Shown here piece after piece: positions 14,561 to 21,220 of a DNA stretch of 21,220 nucleotides. The translations under genes were made by a program, and so were the position numbers. Origin of the DNA: a virus; the IMG/VR virus record IMGVR_UViG_3300032753_000201, positions 1 to 21,220 of that record, one strand, 5' to 3'. The notes beneath the pieces are model-generated. The model saw nothing but the letters and a program-made list of their open reading frames with translations, made no database searches and was not told the origin of the DNA. How positions within the stretch are numbered: the stretch's first letter is position 1; every line of letters begins with the position of its first letter.

Positions 14561-14872
14561 TTAAAATGGCGGTTTTTGAGGCTGAATTTGCGGTTTTGAT
14601 ATTTGTGCTATCTGCGCCGCTATCGCTGCCTCAACCCCTGTTGTGCTAATCGATTGTGATACCCATTGAAACGCCATATCCTGCGTAATTTGGTTGTACG
14701 GAGTAAATTCCGCTGGGTTTGGCGTTCCAAGTTTCACTGTACCAGAATTTGAGGAAGTTACATAGCCATCTGTTCCAGTGCAAACCCAATTTATGGCGGT
14801 TACCACATTTGGTAAATCACCAGCATTTGGGTCAACAATGAATTGGGGAAAAGTCCATGTAAACTGCATCAT
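14561..14872 (-). CDS. DUF7936-like small protein coupled to the short fibre
   Basis: This 103-residue protein has [20 protein letters not shown] (4-23) then [28 protein letters not shown] and a C-terminal helix [20 protein letters not shown]. This matches my memory of a common phage family of unknown function (pattern YTWxI.., VNWxCTGTDG, FTPYxxLTExxVxxWV, IxAQI). The frame is open further upstream to 14965, but that extension is Trp/His/Arg-rich and out of keeping with the family. The start is ATG 14872, which overlaps the fibre stop by four bases (ATGA), so translation is probably coupled; a second ATG follows at once. It may assist or decorate the fibre. Confidence 0.75.
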   Translation of the reverse strand: MMQFTWTFPQFIVDPNAGDLPNVVTAINWVCTGTDGYVTSSNSGTVKLGTPNPAEFTPYNQITQDMAFQWVSQSISTTGVEAAIAAQIAQISKPQIQPQKPPF

Positions 14873-16356
14873 GTGTACTGCGTGATCCGAATGTAACCTT
14901 GTGAACCAGCACCGCCAGCGACAGAAGTTGTGCCAGAATATGTTCTTCCACCGGCCCCACCGCACCCATATAATGTGGCCGAAGGGCCTGGTCCGCTCGT
15001 TTGTCCGACGCCATTGCCGGGCAAATTAATATAATTTGGCTGCCCACCACTACCGGCTACACCCGAACTACCAAATGTGCCAGTTCCGCCTGAAAGACCC
15101 GAAAAACTTAACGTCGCGCCATTGGTCGTTGTTCCCGCAGACCCAGCCGTTCCATTTGTTGTGCCGTTACCAGCACCACCACCGCCGCCACCGCCAGCAG
15201 TGTAAGTCGTAGCCCCTACTGTTATTGTAGTGTTGCCGCCAGCATTTCCGTTATTGAACCCGGCGCTCCCAGCTATTCCAGCCGCACCAACGGCAATTGT
15301 ATAGGCAGTAGATGGGGAAACAGAAATGGTCTGTGTTAAATAACCTCCGCCACCACCGCCACCACCACCTCCATTTACATTGATAGAAGAAGTATATGTT
15401 GCGCCACCACCGCCACCACCGCCACCGAGCATTTCAACATAAATTGTGTTGCAATTTGATGCGGTTGTAAAAGTTGTAGTGCTGGTGCTTGTAATCGTGG
15501 TTTGGCTGATAAAACGGCCAGAAGATGATAAAGCCGCTGATACCCAAGATAGCACATTGCCTGTTAGCGCTGTCCCGCCGGATACCGTTTGTGAAGGCGA
15601 CACTTGCCAACTTGTGCCAGAACCACTTGTAATAGTTGTCCCCGCAGTGACGCCTGTCCCAGTGACAACCTGACCAATTGCAATTGTCCCGCTGGAAACT
15701 GCCGAAACCGTCAATGTTGTACCAGAGATACCGCCAAAAAATACGGAAATAGGCGTTAATGCAGCAGTTAAAACATTTCCGCCTGTTGTTGGTGGGACAA
15801 AGTTTGGCGGGCTAGTTCCATTGCCCAGCATGACGTTGTTCGCTGTAAGTGTTGCCAAGCCTGTACCGCCAAGGGTGACAGGGATTGGAAACTGAACAAG
15901 ACCATCATCTGCCTTATATACGCCCGTCGAACCGTCGCTATAAATCAAAGTATTAAAGTTTTGAGGAACAGTGATCGTGTTACCAATAGCAGCAGTTCCA
16001 CCCGTATTCGACATACCAATTGTAACTGTATATGTGCCACTTGTCGCATTGGTTACAATCCACATACCAGCAACGTTGCTGCTATTGTATTGAGGCAACA
16101 AAACGGTCTGGTTGGCAGCCAATGCCCCTTGCAATAGAAAACGCATCGCTTGCGAAGTGCCGCCAGCCGCCGTCGTACTTGGGGCGGGGATAACTGTAAA
16201 TGATGGCGTTGTACTGGTATTTACGGAAACGCTGGTCGTATTGCCAAATATTTGGTCTAAAATTGTCGTATTATTATTAACAGGCACATCCCACGTATTA
16301 ACATACGCTCCATTACTTGGCTCTGTTAAAGCAAGATTGTTTGTGGTGGTGGTCAT
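14869..16356 (-). CDS. Short tail fibre with glycine-rich tip
   Basis: This 495-residue receptor-binding fibre begins with a virion-attachment-like part ([20 protein letters not shown], 8-27, then [14 protein letters not shown]), followed by beta-rich shaft segments. [20 protein letters not shown] (160-179) is shared with the long fibre. An inserted beta module lies at about 203-267 ([20 protein letters not shown] onward). After RFISQ comes a tip domain starting [14 protein letters not shown] (301 on), with polyglycine runs at 311-318, 329-338 and 388-394, and [15 protein letters not shown] and GYIRITQYT at the end. Such glycine-rich tips resemble the polyglycine-sandwich adhesins of phage fibres. 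The ATG overlaps the preceding stop (TAATG). There is no endosialidase-type chaperone end; trimer formation is expected from the shaft. Confidence 0.85.
   Translation of the reverse strand: MTTTTNNLALTEPSNGAYVNTWDVPVNNNTTILDQIFGNTTSVSVNTSTTPSFTVIPAPSTTAAGGTSQAMRFLLQGALAANQTVLLPQYNSSNVAGMWIVTNATSGTYTVTIGMSNTGGTAAIGNTITVPQNFNTLIYSDGSTGVYKADDGLVQFPIPVTLGGTGLATLTANNVMLGNGTSPPNFVPPTTGGNVLTAALTPISVFFGGISGTTLTVSAVSSGTIAIGQVVTGTGVTAGTTITSGSGTSWQVSPSQTVSGGTALTGNVLSWVSAALSSSGRFISQTTITSTSTTTFTTASNCNTIYVEMLGGGGGGGGATYTSSINVNGGGGGGGGGGYLTQTISVSPSTAYTIAVGAAGIAGSAGFNNGNAGGNTTITVGATTYTAGGGGGGGAGNGTTNGTAGSAGTTTNGATLSFSGLSGGTGTFGSSGVAGSGGQPNYINLPGNGVGQTSGPGPSATLYGCGGAGGRTYSGTTSVAGGAGSQGYIRITQYT
15344..15426 (-). 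repeat. GGT/GGC simple repeats coding polyglycine in the fibre tip
   Basis: Two runs of near-perfect CCACCG-type triplets (15344-15372 and 15403-15426 on the plus strand) code glycine runs of ten and eight residues on the minus strand. A third, less regular run lies at 15173-15200. Units are multiples of three, so length changes by slippage would keep the frame. Confidence 0.75.
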
Positions 16357-16589
16357 TACTTATCCGCCTTCCCGTCAAGTTTGTCGTAAATCCGCTGGAA
16401 CATATCTTCAATATGCGCCATTCGTTTGTCCAAATCCACTTTTAAGACATATTCTTTCGGCAGATTAGCTTGCATGCTACTTATGTCGCGCCGAAGTTCT
16501 TTCACAGCGCCCCATAGTTCGCGGGCAAGCCACCCAACGACTGCAATCGCTACACCCGCCGCCAGATTAATGGTTGATTGATAATCCAT
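16356..16589 (-). CDS. Small membrane-anchored coiled-coil protein in fibre cluster
   Basis: This 77-residue protein has one short hydrophobic helix ([13 protein letters not shown], about 9-22), then a charged coiled coil ([16 protein letters not shown]) and a conserved-looking end ([20 protein letters not shown] then [11 protein letters not shown]). Proteins with the LPxEYVxKxD...KLDxKADK pattern are common in phage late regions without proven roles; XhlA-like holin accessory or inner-membrane spanin are possible. The ribosome binding site is weak. It ends overlapping the short-fibre start by one base. It shares its layout with the 90-residue lysis-cassette protein at 1399-1671. Being placed among fibre genes rather than lysis genes is odd. 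Confidence 0.68.
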   Translation of the reverse strand: MDYQSTINLAAGVAIAVVGWLARELWGAVKELRRDISSMQANLPKEYVLKVDLDKRMAHIEDMFQRIYDKLDGKADK

Positions 16590-16596
16590 AATATAA

Positions 16597-16839
16597 TTAC
16601 TCAGTTATGGTTTTGGGTGGATTTGGATCGGTGAAAGTTCCATCGGTGGGATTATAAATCCATCCAAATGTTACGGGAGAACCTTCTGGCAAACCAACAA
16701 TGGTGTATCCTTCCGGTGCTGGATCAACAGCAGGATCAGCAACAATCATATTTACGACCGTCTCATTGCTATTTTGAACAAGAGCGCAAGTCTGCGGATT
16801 CCCATTTACTGGGGCCATCATCATTGGACCTCCAAACAT
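16597..16839 (-). CDS. Small protein following the long fibre (fibre-associated, function unknown)
   Basis: This protein is about 80 residues long. Its core reads CALVQNSNETVVNMIVADPA, DPAPEGYTIVGLPEGSPVTF and GWIYNPTDGTFTDPNPP. This type (ending in the G-W-x-Y/D-x-T-F-x-D-P pattern) is frequent beside phage fibre genes and resembles the first part of some fibre-assembly proteins, but I cannot assign a role. The start is uncertain. ATG 16839 overlaps the fibre stop by one base with GGGAG eight bases upstream, while three consecutive ATG codons at 16824, 16821 and 16818 follow a GGAGG (16833-16829) at spacings of 4, 7 and 10. An in-frame TTG at 16854 is less likely. Confidence 0.7.
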   Translation of the reverse strand: MFGGPMMMAPVNGNPQTCALVQNSNETVVNMIVADPAVDPAPEGYTIVGLPEGSPVTFGWIYNPTDGTFTDPNPPKTITE

Positions 16840-19800
16840 TACGTGTACTCCCAAACAATAATAACACCGGCGGATCCAGCACCACTATTGCCACTATTGC
16901 CACCCACACCGCCAGACCCATATGCAGTCTGACCACCAAAATAAGAACACCCACCCCCACCTGGAACAGTACTCGCAGGAAAACCGCTACCGCCTGTTGT
17001 ACTAAAATCACCATTTGCATTCGACCCACTACCACTGCCAGCCGCTTTCACAGTAGTAGCTCCAACGGTGAAAGTTGTATTACCACCACTATTTTGAGAA
17101 GCTGATCCAGCACTAGCCCCACCTGCTCCAACCGCATAAGTGTATGCCGTGCTAGGAGTTACCGCAAAATACTTGGTAACAAATCCACCTGCACCACCGC
17201 CGAAACCAGTACCGGAAGAGGTACCAGCACCACTTTGACCCCCACCAACCATTTCAATGTAGATGGTATTGCACCCTGCTGGCGTAGTGTAAGATGTTCC
17301 GCTTGTTAAAACTTGCGGAGCGCGAATAAGACGGCCAGAACCAGAAGATGCAGCCGCAGAAGTCCACGTTGTACCGTTGGACGTCAAAATGTTACCGGAG
17401 GTTCCGGGAGCGACAAACTGTACCGCACTTGTTCCATTGCCTAAGATAACGTTATTAGCCGTAAGAGTGTTAGCTCCGGTTCCGCCGTTCGCTACCGCAA
17501 CTGTTCCCGTCACGTTAGCAGCGTTGCCACCAATGCTGAGAGATGCGGCTGTTCCAGTTAACCCAGTACCCGGACCAGTGAATTGGGTTGAGGCGGTGAT
17601 TGTTGTACCGCCAAGAGTCGTGAACGTGCCAGCCGCCGCAGTAGTCCCGCCGATTGCAGGAGGAGAAGCTAAGTATGTGCTAAACCCAGTTCCTGATACG
17701 GTACTGGATGCCGATAACGTAGTAAATGAACCCGCAGCCGCAGTTGTGCCGCCGATAGCAGGAGGTGAGGCAAGATAGGTGCTGAAACCCGTACCAGATA
17801 CCGTGCTGGATGCGGAAAGCGTTGTGAACGCACCCGTGGAGGCTGTGGTTGCGCCAATGGACATATTATTAATCGAACCCGTCGTACCCGACGAGATCGT
17901 GATCGTGCCTGCGCCCGTGGTCGTGTAGGACTGGTTATTCGTGGTTGTTTGGAACGTGATTGCTCCAATGGCATTGATCGAACCCGCAACGCCAACCGTG
18001 GTCGTGCCTACGCCAAGCGCACCAGCCATATAGTTGTTGGCAGTGCCAGCCATGTACAGGTTCCAGCGGTTGGTTCCTGAGGCAAGGTTGCCGTAAAAAC
18101 CATAGGCATTGGTAACCGTAGCTGCGCCTTGTGTACCAACGGTGTTTTCAGAAAAAAATCCATATTGGTTAGAAATTATCGATCCCGACCCACCCGTTGC
18201 TGGGTTGGCATAAAAATGAATTGAACTGTTTGTAGTAAAAGATGCAGCGGCAGATGTTATATTAGAATAATAACTGACTGATTGAGTTGTAACGCCAGAC
18301 TGGACAACACCATTGTTCAAATTTGCAAATGCCGATGTTGCACCAGTAATTTGGGCATTGGTAAGCAGATTGACGCCAGTTGACGTTCCAGATGGGCCGA
18401 TGCTGACGTTGCCGGAGGTGTCTATACGGGCGCGTTCTGTGTTGTTGGTACGAATGGTGAAAGGATAATTGGTTGATGTTCCTACATAACCGACACCATT
18501 TGTGCCGCCCAAAATGTTATTTGACCCACCCGTTTCATCAATACGGATAAAACAGTCTGCGGTTGTACTTTGGAAATACCCTATGAGACTTGTTCCAGAA
18601 ACTTGTAATTTCTGAGTAGGAGAACTTGTCCCAATACCTACGTTGCCGGAGGAGTCGATACGCATACGTTCTGTAACAGTATTTACACCACTTCCTGATG
18701 GAACCGTACCAAATGCAAGAGAACCAGCAAAACCCGACCCACCAATCGGCCATATACCTGCTTGCGCCCAGTTTCCAGTATTATAGAACATAAGGCCAGC
18801 ATTTTGGACTGTTTGCGCCCCATCGGCTTGTCCATTGCCTATAGTTAATTTTCCATAGGAAGACGCTCCGGCAATTGCTCCGATACCGACAGTGCCGGAA
18901 TTATTAAGCCACATGATGTCAGTGTAGGACGACGCACCCGTCTGTTGCATAAAACGTATGCCAGTGGTGGCATTTGTTGATGGATTGACAGTATTCCAAA
19001 TGTTAATTTCGCCGAATCCAGCAGAAAAATTATTGCTAATGCCCAACGATAAATTTTGTGTAGGGTAAGTTGCTCCGGCGTTATAATTGCCTAAATAAGC
19101 AAATGCATTCTGCTGTCTGAAAGAACCGTTTACATCTAACTTATAGGAAGGCGAACTCGTCCCAATACCCACATTCCCCGACGTATCAATACGCATACGT
19201 TCCGATTGGCTACCCGTCTTAAACAGGATTGCGTCAGTCGTACCCGCGCCAGACGTGGATTCCAATGTCAGCGTGGACGATGCGGTCGTACCGCCAATGT
19301 GAAGTGGGGTCGTTAATGAGGTCGTAAGCGTAGGAGAGGACGAGTATGATGGTGCTACACCAACACCGCCCGATACCAACACAGACCCCGTAGCAACGTC
19401 TGCAAGTGATGCAATCGTTGTGGAAGCAGATGCGTAAAGAATGTCACCAGTTGTATACGAAGTAAGGTTTGTGCCGCCAGAAGCCACAGGAACAACGCCG
19501 CCGAGGGTAGCAAGCGTTACGGTGGTCCATGTTGGAGCGGCAGATGCGCCACCAGAAAGGAAGAACTGACCTGACGTGCCATAAGTAGCGCCACCAATAC
19601 CCAATTGACCTGCTGGACCAAAGCGGAATGCTTCTGTTGGTGAGTTATTGCCCGTTGCCGAGGTGAATACCGATGCATAAGCGCCCTGCGCCGTATCGGT
19701 AAAGTTTTCAGCAGCAGAAATAGCAAAATAACCGTTTGAAATAGTCGCGAAGCCAGTTGCGCCATAACCACGGCCAGTAAACTGCGATAAGATATCGCCA

Positions 19801-21220
19801 GCTTGCGACGCGGTTGGAGCAGCCGCAGACCCACGAGCAGAACGTGCGGTATAAACACCATAAGAACCCGTGCCGTAAGCATCTTGGGTAATACGGGTAT
19901 TCGACGAGTTTGCACCCATAATGTACAAATCTGTACCTGCTGGGAGGGTCGAATTTGATGGTGGCGTAGTCGATTGGCTATTAGATACTACCGTTAACGT
20001 AGAATTTGGCGAAGCGGTGTTTAAACCAAGGCGGAAGTTCGTATTATCCCAGAATAGCTTGCTGTTGTTTTGCGTATATGTACCCGACGCCCCCGCAAAT
20101 ACCATTGAACCGGTGGTAAACGCGGTTGCTGTACCAGTGCCGCCATTGGCCACCGGAAGCGTACCAGTGACGCCAGCAGTCAAAGAAACTTGACCAAACG
20201 CCGGAGCAGACGATGCGCCGGTTGAAAGAAGGGCGTACCCCGTTGTGGAGGGCGAAATTTGTCCAACAGAAGATGTACTGGCGGCATACAAAAGGCCATA
20301 AGCCGTCAATGTCGTTAAACCAGTTCCACCGTTTGCGACGCCAACTGTTCCAAGGCCAATCGTATTACCCGTTTTGGTAATAGGAGAAGAAACCTGAATA
20401 TTGCCAGAAGATGAAATCTGCGACCAAATTAATGCCGTAGAACCAACCGTAATGGTTCCCGTGGTCGTCATTGTCCATGACGTTGCACCATTCGTCGTAC
20501 CATTATTGACATATGCAGCAGCGCCCGTTTCAATGTAATTAGGGCCAGACCCAGTGGCATTGAAGTCAGTTGATCGGGTAAGCACCCAGTTCGTTGAACC
20601 CGAACCCTGATTCGTTACGACGTAAATACCATTGTAAGCAGCAGATGTTTCGTTTTTAACCAAAACACGGGTAGCATTGGAAACGTCCGTACCCGTAAAG
20701 GTATAGCCATCAATGGTTAAGGCAGCCTGAGTACCGGCGTTTGTCAACGTAGCGCCGACACCGCCAGTACCGTTATTATACGTTACCGTGCCAAGATCGG
20801 CGGTCGTCGCATAACCAGCAGCGGTATGGTATGTCGTGTTGGCAACCGTTGAAACGGTATTGTCCACATACTGCTTAGTCGAAAGTTGTAAAGCAGACGT
20901 CGGGTCTTGGGTTACCGTAACGGTGGTCAACCCCGCCAGAGTGCTTGATGAACTACCAAGCGAAATTGACGTCGAACCAATAGTAATGGCAGAGTTGGTA
21001 AGACCGGCATTTGGGATAGTCGAAACGGCGGTGAAAGCGCCAGTTCCATTCCCTACAAGATAACCCGTAAGAGTTATTGCGCCTGTGCCACCATTTGCAA
21101 CCGGAAGAGTACCGCTGACGTGTGATGTAAGACCAATTTTGCCCCAAGAAGGAGCAAGCCCCACGCCGCCAGAAATAAGAGCATTGCCAGTAGCGACATC
21201 ATTAAGACGGGCCAAGGTAG
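16839..21220 (-). CDS. Long tail fibre, 5' end cut by right window edge
   Basis: At least 1460 residues are visible, and the frame runs off the right edge, so the virion-attachment end is missing. The sequence is Gly/Ser/Thr/Ala-rich and beta-repetitive. It holds PVANGGTG-type units five or six times, often followed by LTAYGLLYAAST or LTANNVILGNGTS, and three fibre repeats ERMRIDTSGNVGIGTSSP, ERMRIDSSGNVGIGTSSP and ERARIDTSGNVSIG. There are two tandem 34-residue units near STVSGTGFSTYLASPPAIGG. The C-terminus is a glycine-rich tip that starts NTIYIEMVGGG and ends AGVIIVWEYT, related to the tip of the short fibre. Its role is host recognition. No peptidase-chaperone domain is visible at the end. 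The gene is followed, with a one-base overlap, by the 80-residue protein. Confidence 0.87.
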   Translation of the reverse strand, partial: TLARLNDVATGNALISGGVGLAPSWGKIGLTSHVSGTLPVANGGTGAITLTGYLVGNGTGAFTAVSTIPNAGLTNSAITIGSTSISLGSSSSTLAGLTTVTVTQDPTSALQLSTKQYVDNTVSTVANTTYHTAAGYATTADLGTVTYNNGTGGVGATLTNAGTQAALTIDGYTFTGTDVSNATRVLVKNETSAAYNGIYVVTNQGSGSTNWVLTRSTDFNATGSGPNYIETGAAAYVNNGTTNGATSWTMTTTGTITVGSTALIWSQISSSGNIQVSSPITKTGNTIGLGTVGVANGGTGLTTLTAYGLLYAASTSSVGQISPSTTGYALLSTGASSAPAFGQVSLTAGVTGTLPVANGGTGTATAFTTGSMVFAGASGTYTQNNSKLFWDNTNFRLGLNTASPNSTLTVVSNSQSTTPPSNSTLPAGTDLYIMGANSSNTRITQDAYGTGSYGVYTARSARGSAAAPTASQAGDILSQFTGRGYGATGFATISNGYFAISAAENFTDTAQGAYASVFTSATGNNSPTEAFRFGPAGQLGIGGATYGTSGQFFLSGGASAAPTWTTVTLATLGGVVPVASGGTNLTSYTTGDILYASASTTIASLADVATGSVLVSGGVGVAPSYSSSPTLTTSLTTPLHIGGTTASSTLTLESTSGAGTTDAILFKTGSQSERMRIDTSGNVGIGTSSPSYKLDVNGSFRQQNAFAYLGNYNAGATYPTQNLSLGISNNFSAGFGEINIWNTVNPSTNATTGIRFMQQTGASSYTDIMWLNNSGTVGIGAIAGASSYGKLTIGNGQADGAQTVQNAGLMFYNTGNWAQAGIWPIGGSGFAGSLAFGTVPSGSGVNTVTERMRIDSSGNVGIGTSSPTQKLQVSGTSLIGYFQSTTADCFIRIDETGGSNNILGGTNGVGYVGTSTNYPFTIRTNNTERARIDTSGNVSIGPSGTSTGVNLLTNAQITGATSAFANLNNGVVQSGVTTQSVSYYSNITSAAASFTTNSSIHFYANPATGGSGSIISNQYGFFSENTVGTQGAATVTNAYGFYGNLASGTNRWNLYMAGTANNYMAGALGVGTTTVGVAGSINAIGAITFQTTTNNQSYTTTGAGTITISSGTTGSINNMSIGATTASTGAFTTLSASSTVSGTGFSTYLASPPAIGGTTAAAGSFTTLSASSTVSGTGFSTYLASPPAIGGTTAAAGTFTTLGGTTITASTQFTGPGTGLTGTAASLSIGGNAANVTGTVAVANGGTGANTLTANNVILGNGTSAVQFVAPGTSGNILTSNGTTWTSAAASSGSGRLIRAPQVLTSGTSYTTPAGCNTIYIEMVGGGQSGAGTSSGTGFGGGAGGFVTKYFAVTPSTAYTYAVGAGGASAGSASQNSGGNTTFTVGATTVKAAGSGSGSNANGDFSTTGGSGFPASTVPGGGGCSYFGGQTAYGSGGVGGNSGNSGAGSAGVIIVWEYT
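17625..17828 (-). repeat. Two tandem 102-base units in the long fibre
   Basis: The units 17625-17726 and 17727-17828 each code 34 residues (TGAAATTGGIAPP... read backwards; forward core STVSGTGFSTYLASPPAIGG). Of 34 residues, 33 are identical. By my codon-by-codon comparison 22 codons differ silently, one differs in residue (Thr/Ser) and 11 are the same. A degenerate further unit (TTASTGAFTTLSAS) precedes them in the protein. Confidence 0.9.
18385..19202 (-). repeat. Three dispersed ERMRID...GIGTSSP fibre units
   Basis: Copies lie at 19149-19202 (ERMRIDTSGNVGIGTSSP), 18618-18671 (ERMRIDSSGNVGIGTSSP) and about 18385-18437 (ERARIDTSGNVSIG, diverged end). The first two are followed by KLDVNG and KLQVSG. 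This unit is very common in phage fibres and in surface proteins with a C-terminal intramolecular chaperone, which is not visible here. Confidence 0.8.

Noticed and set aside
14873-14965. Longer start for the DUF7936-like gene
   Set aside because: The added residues are Trp/His/Cys-rich, unlike the family, and overlap the conserved fibre tip end; the ATGA-coupled start is better.
17377-17778. Plus-strand Val/Pro/Ala-rich open frame opposite the long fibre
   Set aside because: Its repeats mirror the fibre repeats in the reverse frame, so it is a by-product of codon pattern.
17625-19202. Regular repeats that could suggest a CRISPR array
   Set aside because: The repeats are in frame, coding, diverged at silent sites and part of a fibre; there are no palindromic repeats with unique spacers.
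1-21220. tRNA genes or integrase attachment site
   Set aside because: The gaps between genes are too short for a tRNA and no T-loop-like sequence in a suitable context was seen; no integrase gene is present, so lifestyle cannot be judged from this window.

Overview
The window is a piece of a tailed bacteriophage genome: the late virion and lysis region, almost all read on the minus strand, so transcription runs from right to left. Genes are tightly packed. The largest gap is 57 bases, and many neighbours overlap by one base (TAATG) or by four (ATGA). No tRNA, rRNA, CRISPR array or insertion sequence was seen. A head-tail adaptor, a hub or stabilisation-like protein and two giant ejection-type proteins, with no sheath, tape measure or baseplate genes, point to a short-tailed (podovirus-like) phage. 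A muramidase, a 3TM-type holin and a wall-degrading domain inside a virion protein suit a Gram-negative, probably proteobacterial, host. The environmental-phage style of the fibres suggests an uncultured aquatic source; host and source are inferences.

In transcription order (right to left) the layout is as follows. (1) A very long tail fibre, truncated by the right edge (16839-21220), ends in a glycine-rich tip. It is followed by an 80-residue protein and a 77-residue membrane/coiled-coil protein. (2) A second, shorter fibre (14869-16356) has a related glycine-rich tip and is followed by a DUF7936-like protein and a 69-residue protein. (3) The neck genes come next: an adaptor with a GTG start (13619-14329) and a 708-residue hub-like protein (10913-13039). 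A free-standing GIY-YIG homing endonuclease (13040-13615) is wedged between them. (4) A 115-residue structural protein follows that appears to start at ATC (10519-10866), then a 201-residue protein with an internal duplication and a GNAT acetyltransferase. (5) Two giant proteins follow: 1465 residues with an embedded lytic transglycosylase domain, and 1088 residues with a C-terminal ADP-ribosyltransferase-like domain. (6) The lysis end holds a 90-residue membrane/coiled-coil protein, a holin and a GH108 endolysin, closed by a strong terminator. One gene on the plus strand, a winged-helix protein cut by the left edge, converges on that terminator and probably belongs to an early or replication module.

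Together these genes build the receptor-binding apparatus and neck, package ejection proteins that would open the cell wall and may modify host targets, and then lyse the cell. The most notable points are the ATC-start gene, the ADP-ribosyltransferase-like domain on a probable ejected protein, the neat insertion of the homing endonuclease, and a fibre repeat that is conserved in protein but saturated with silent changes.
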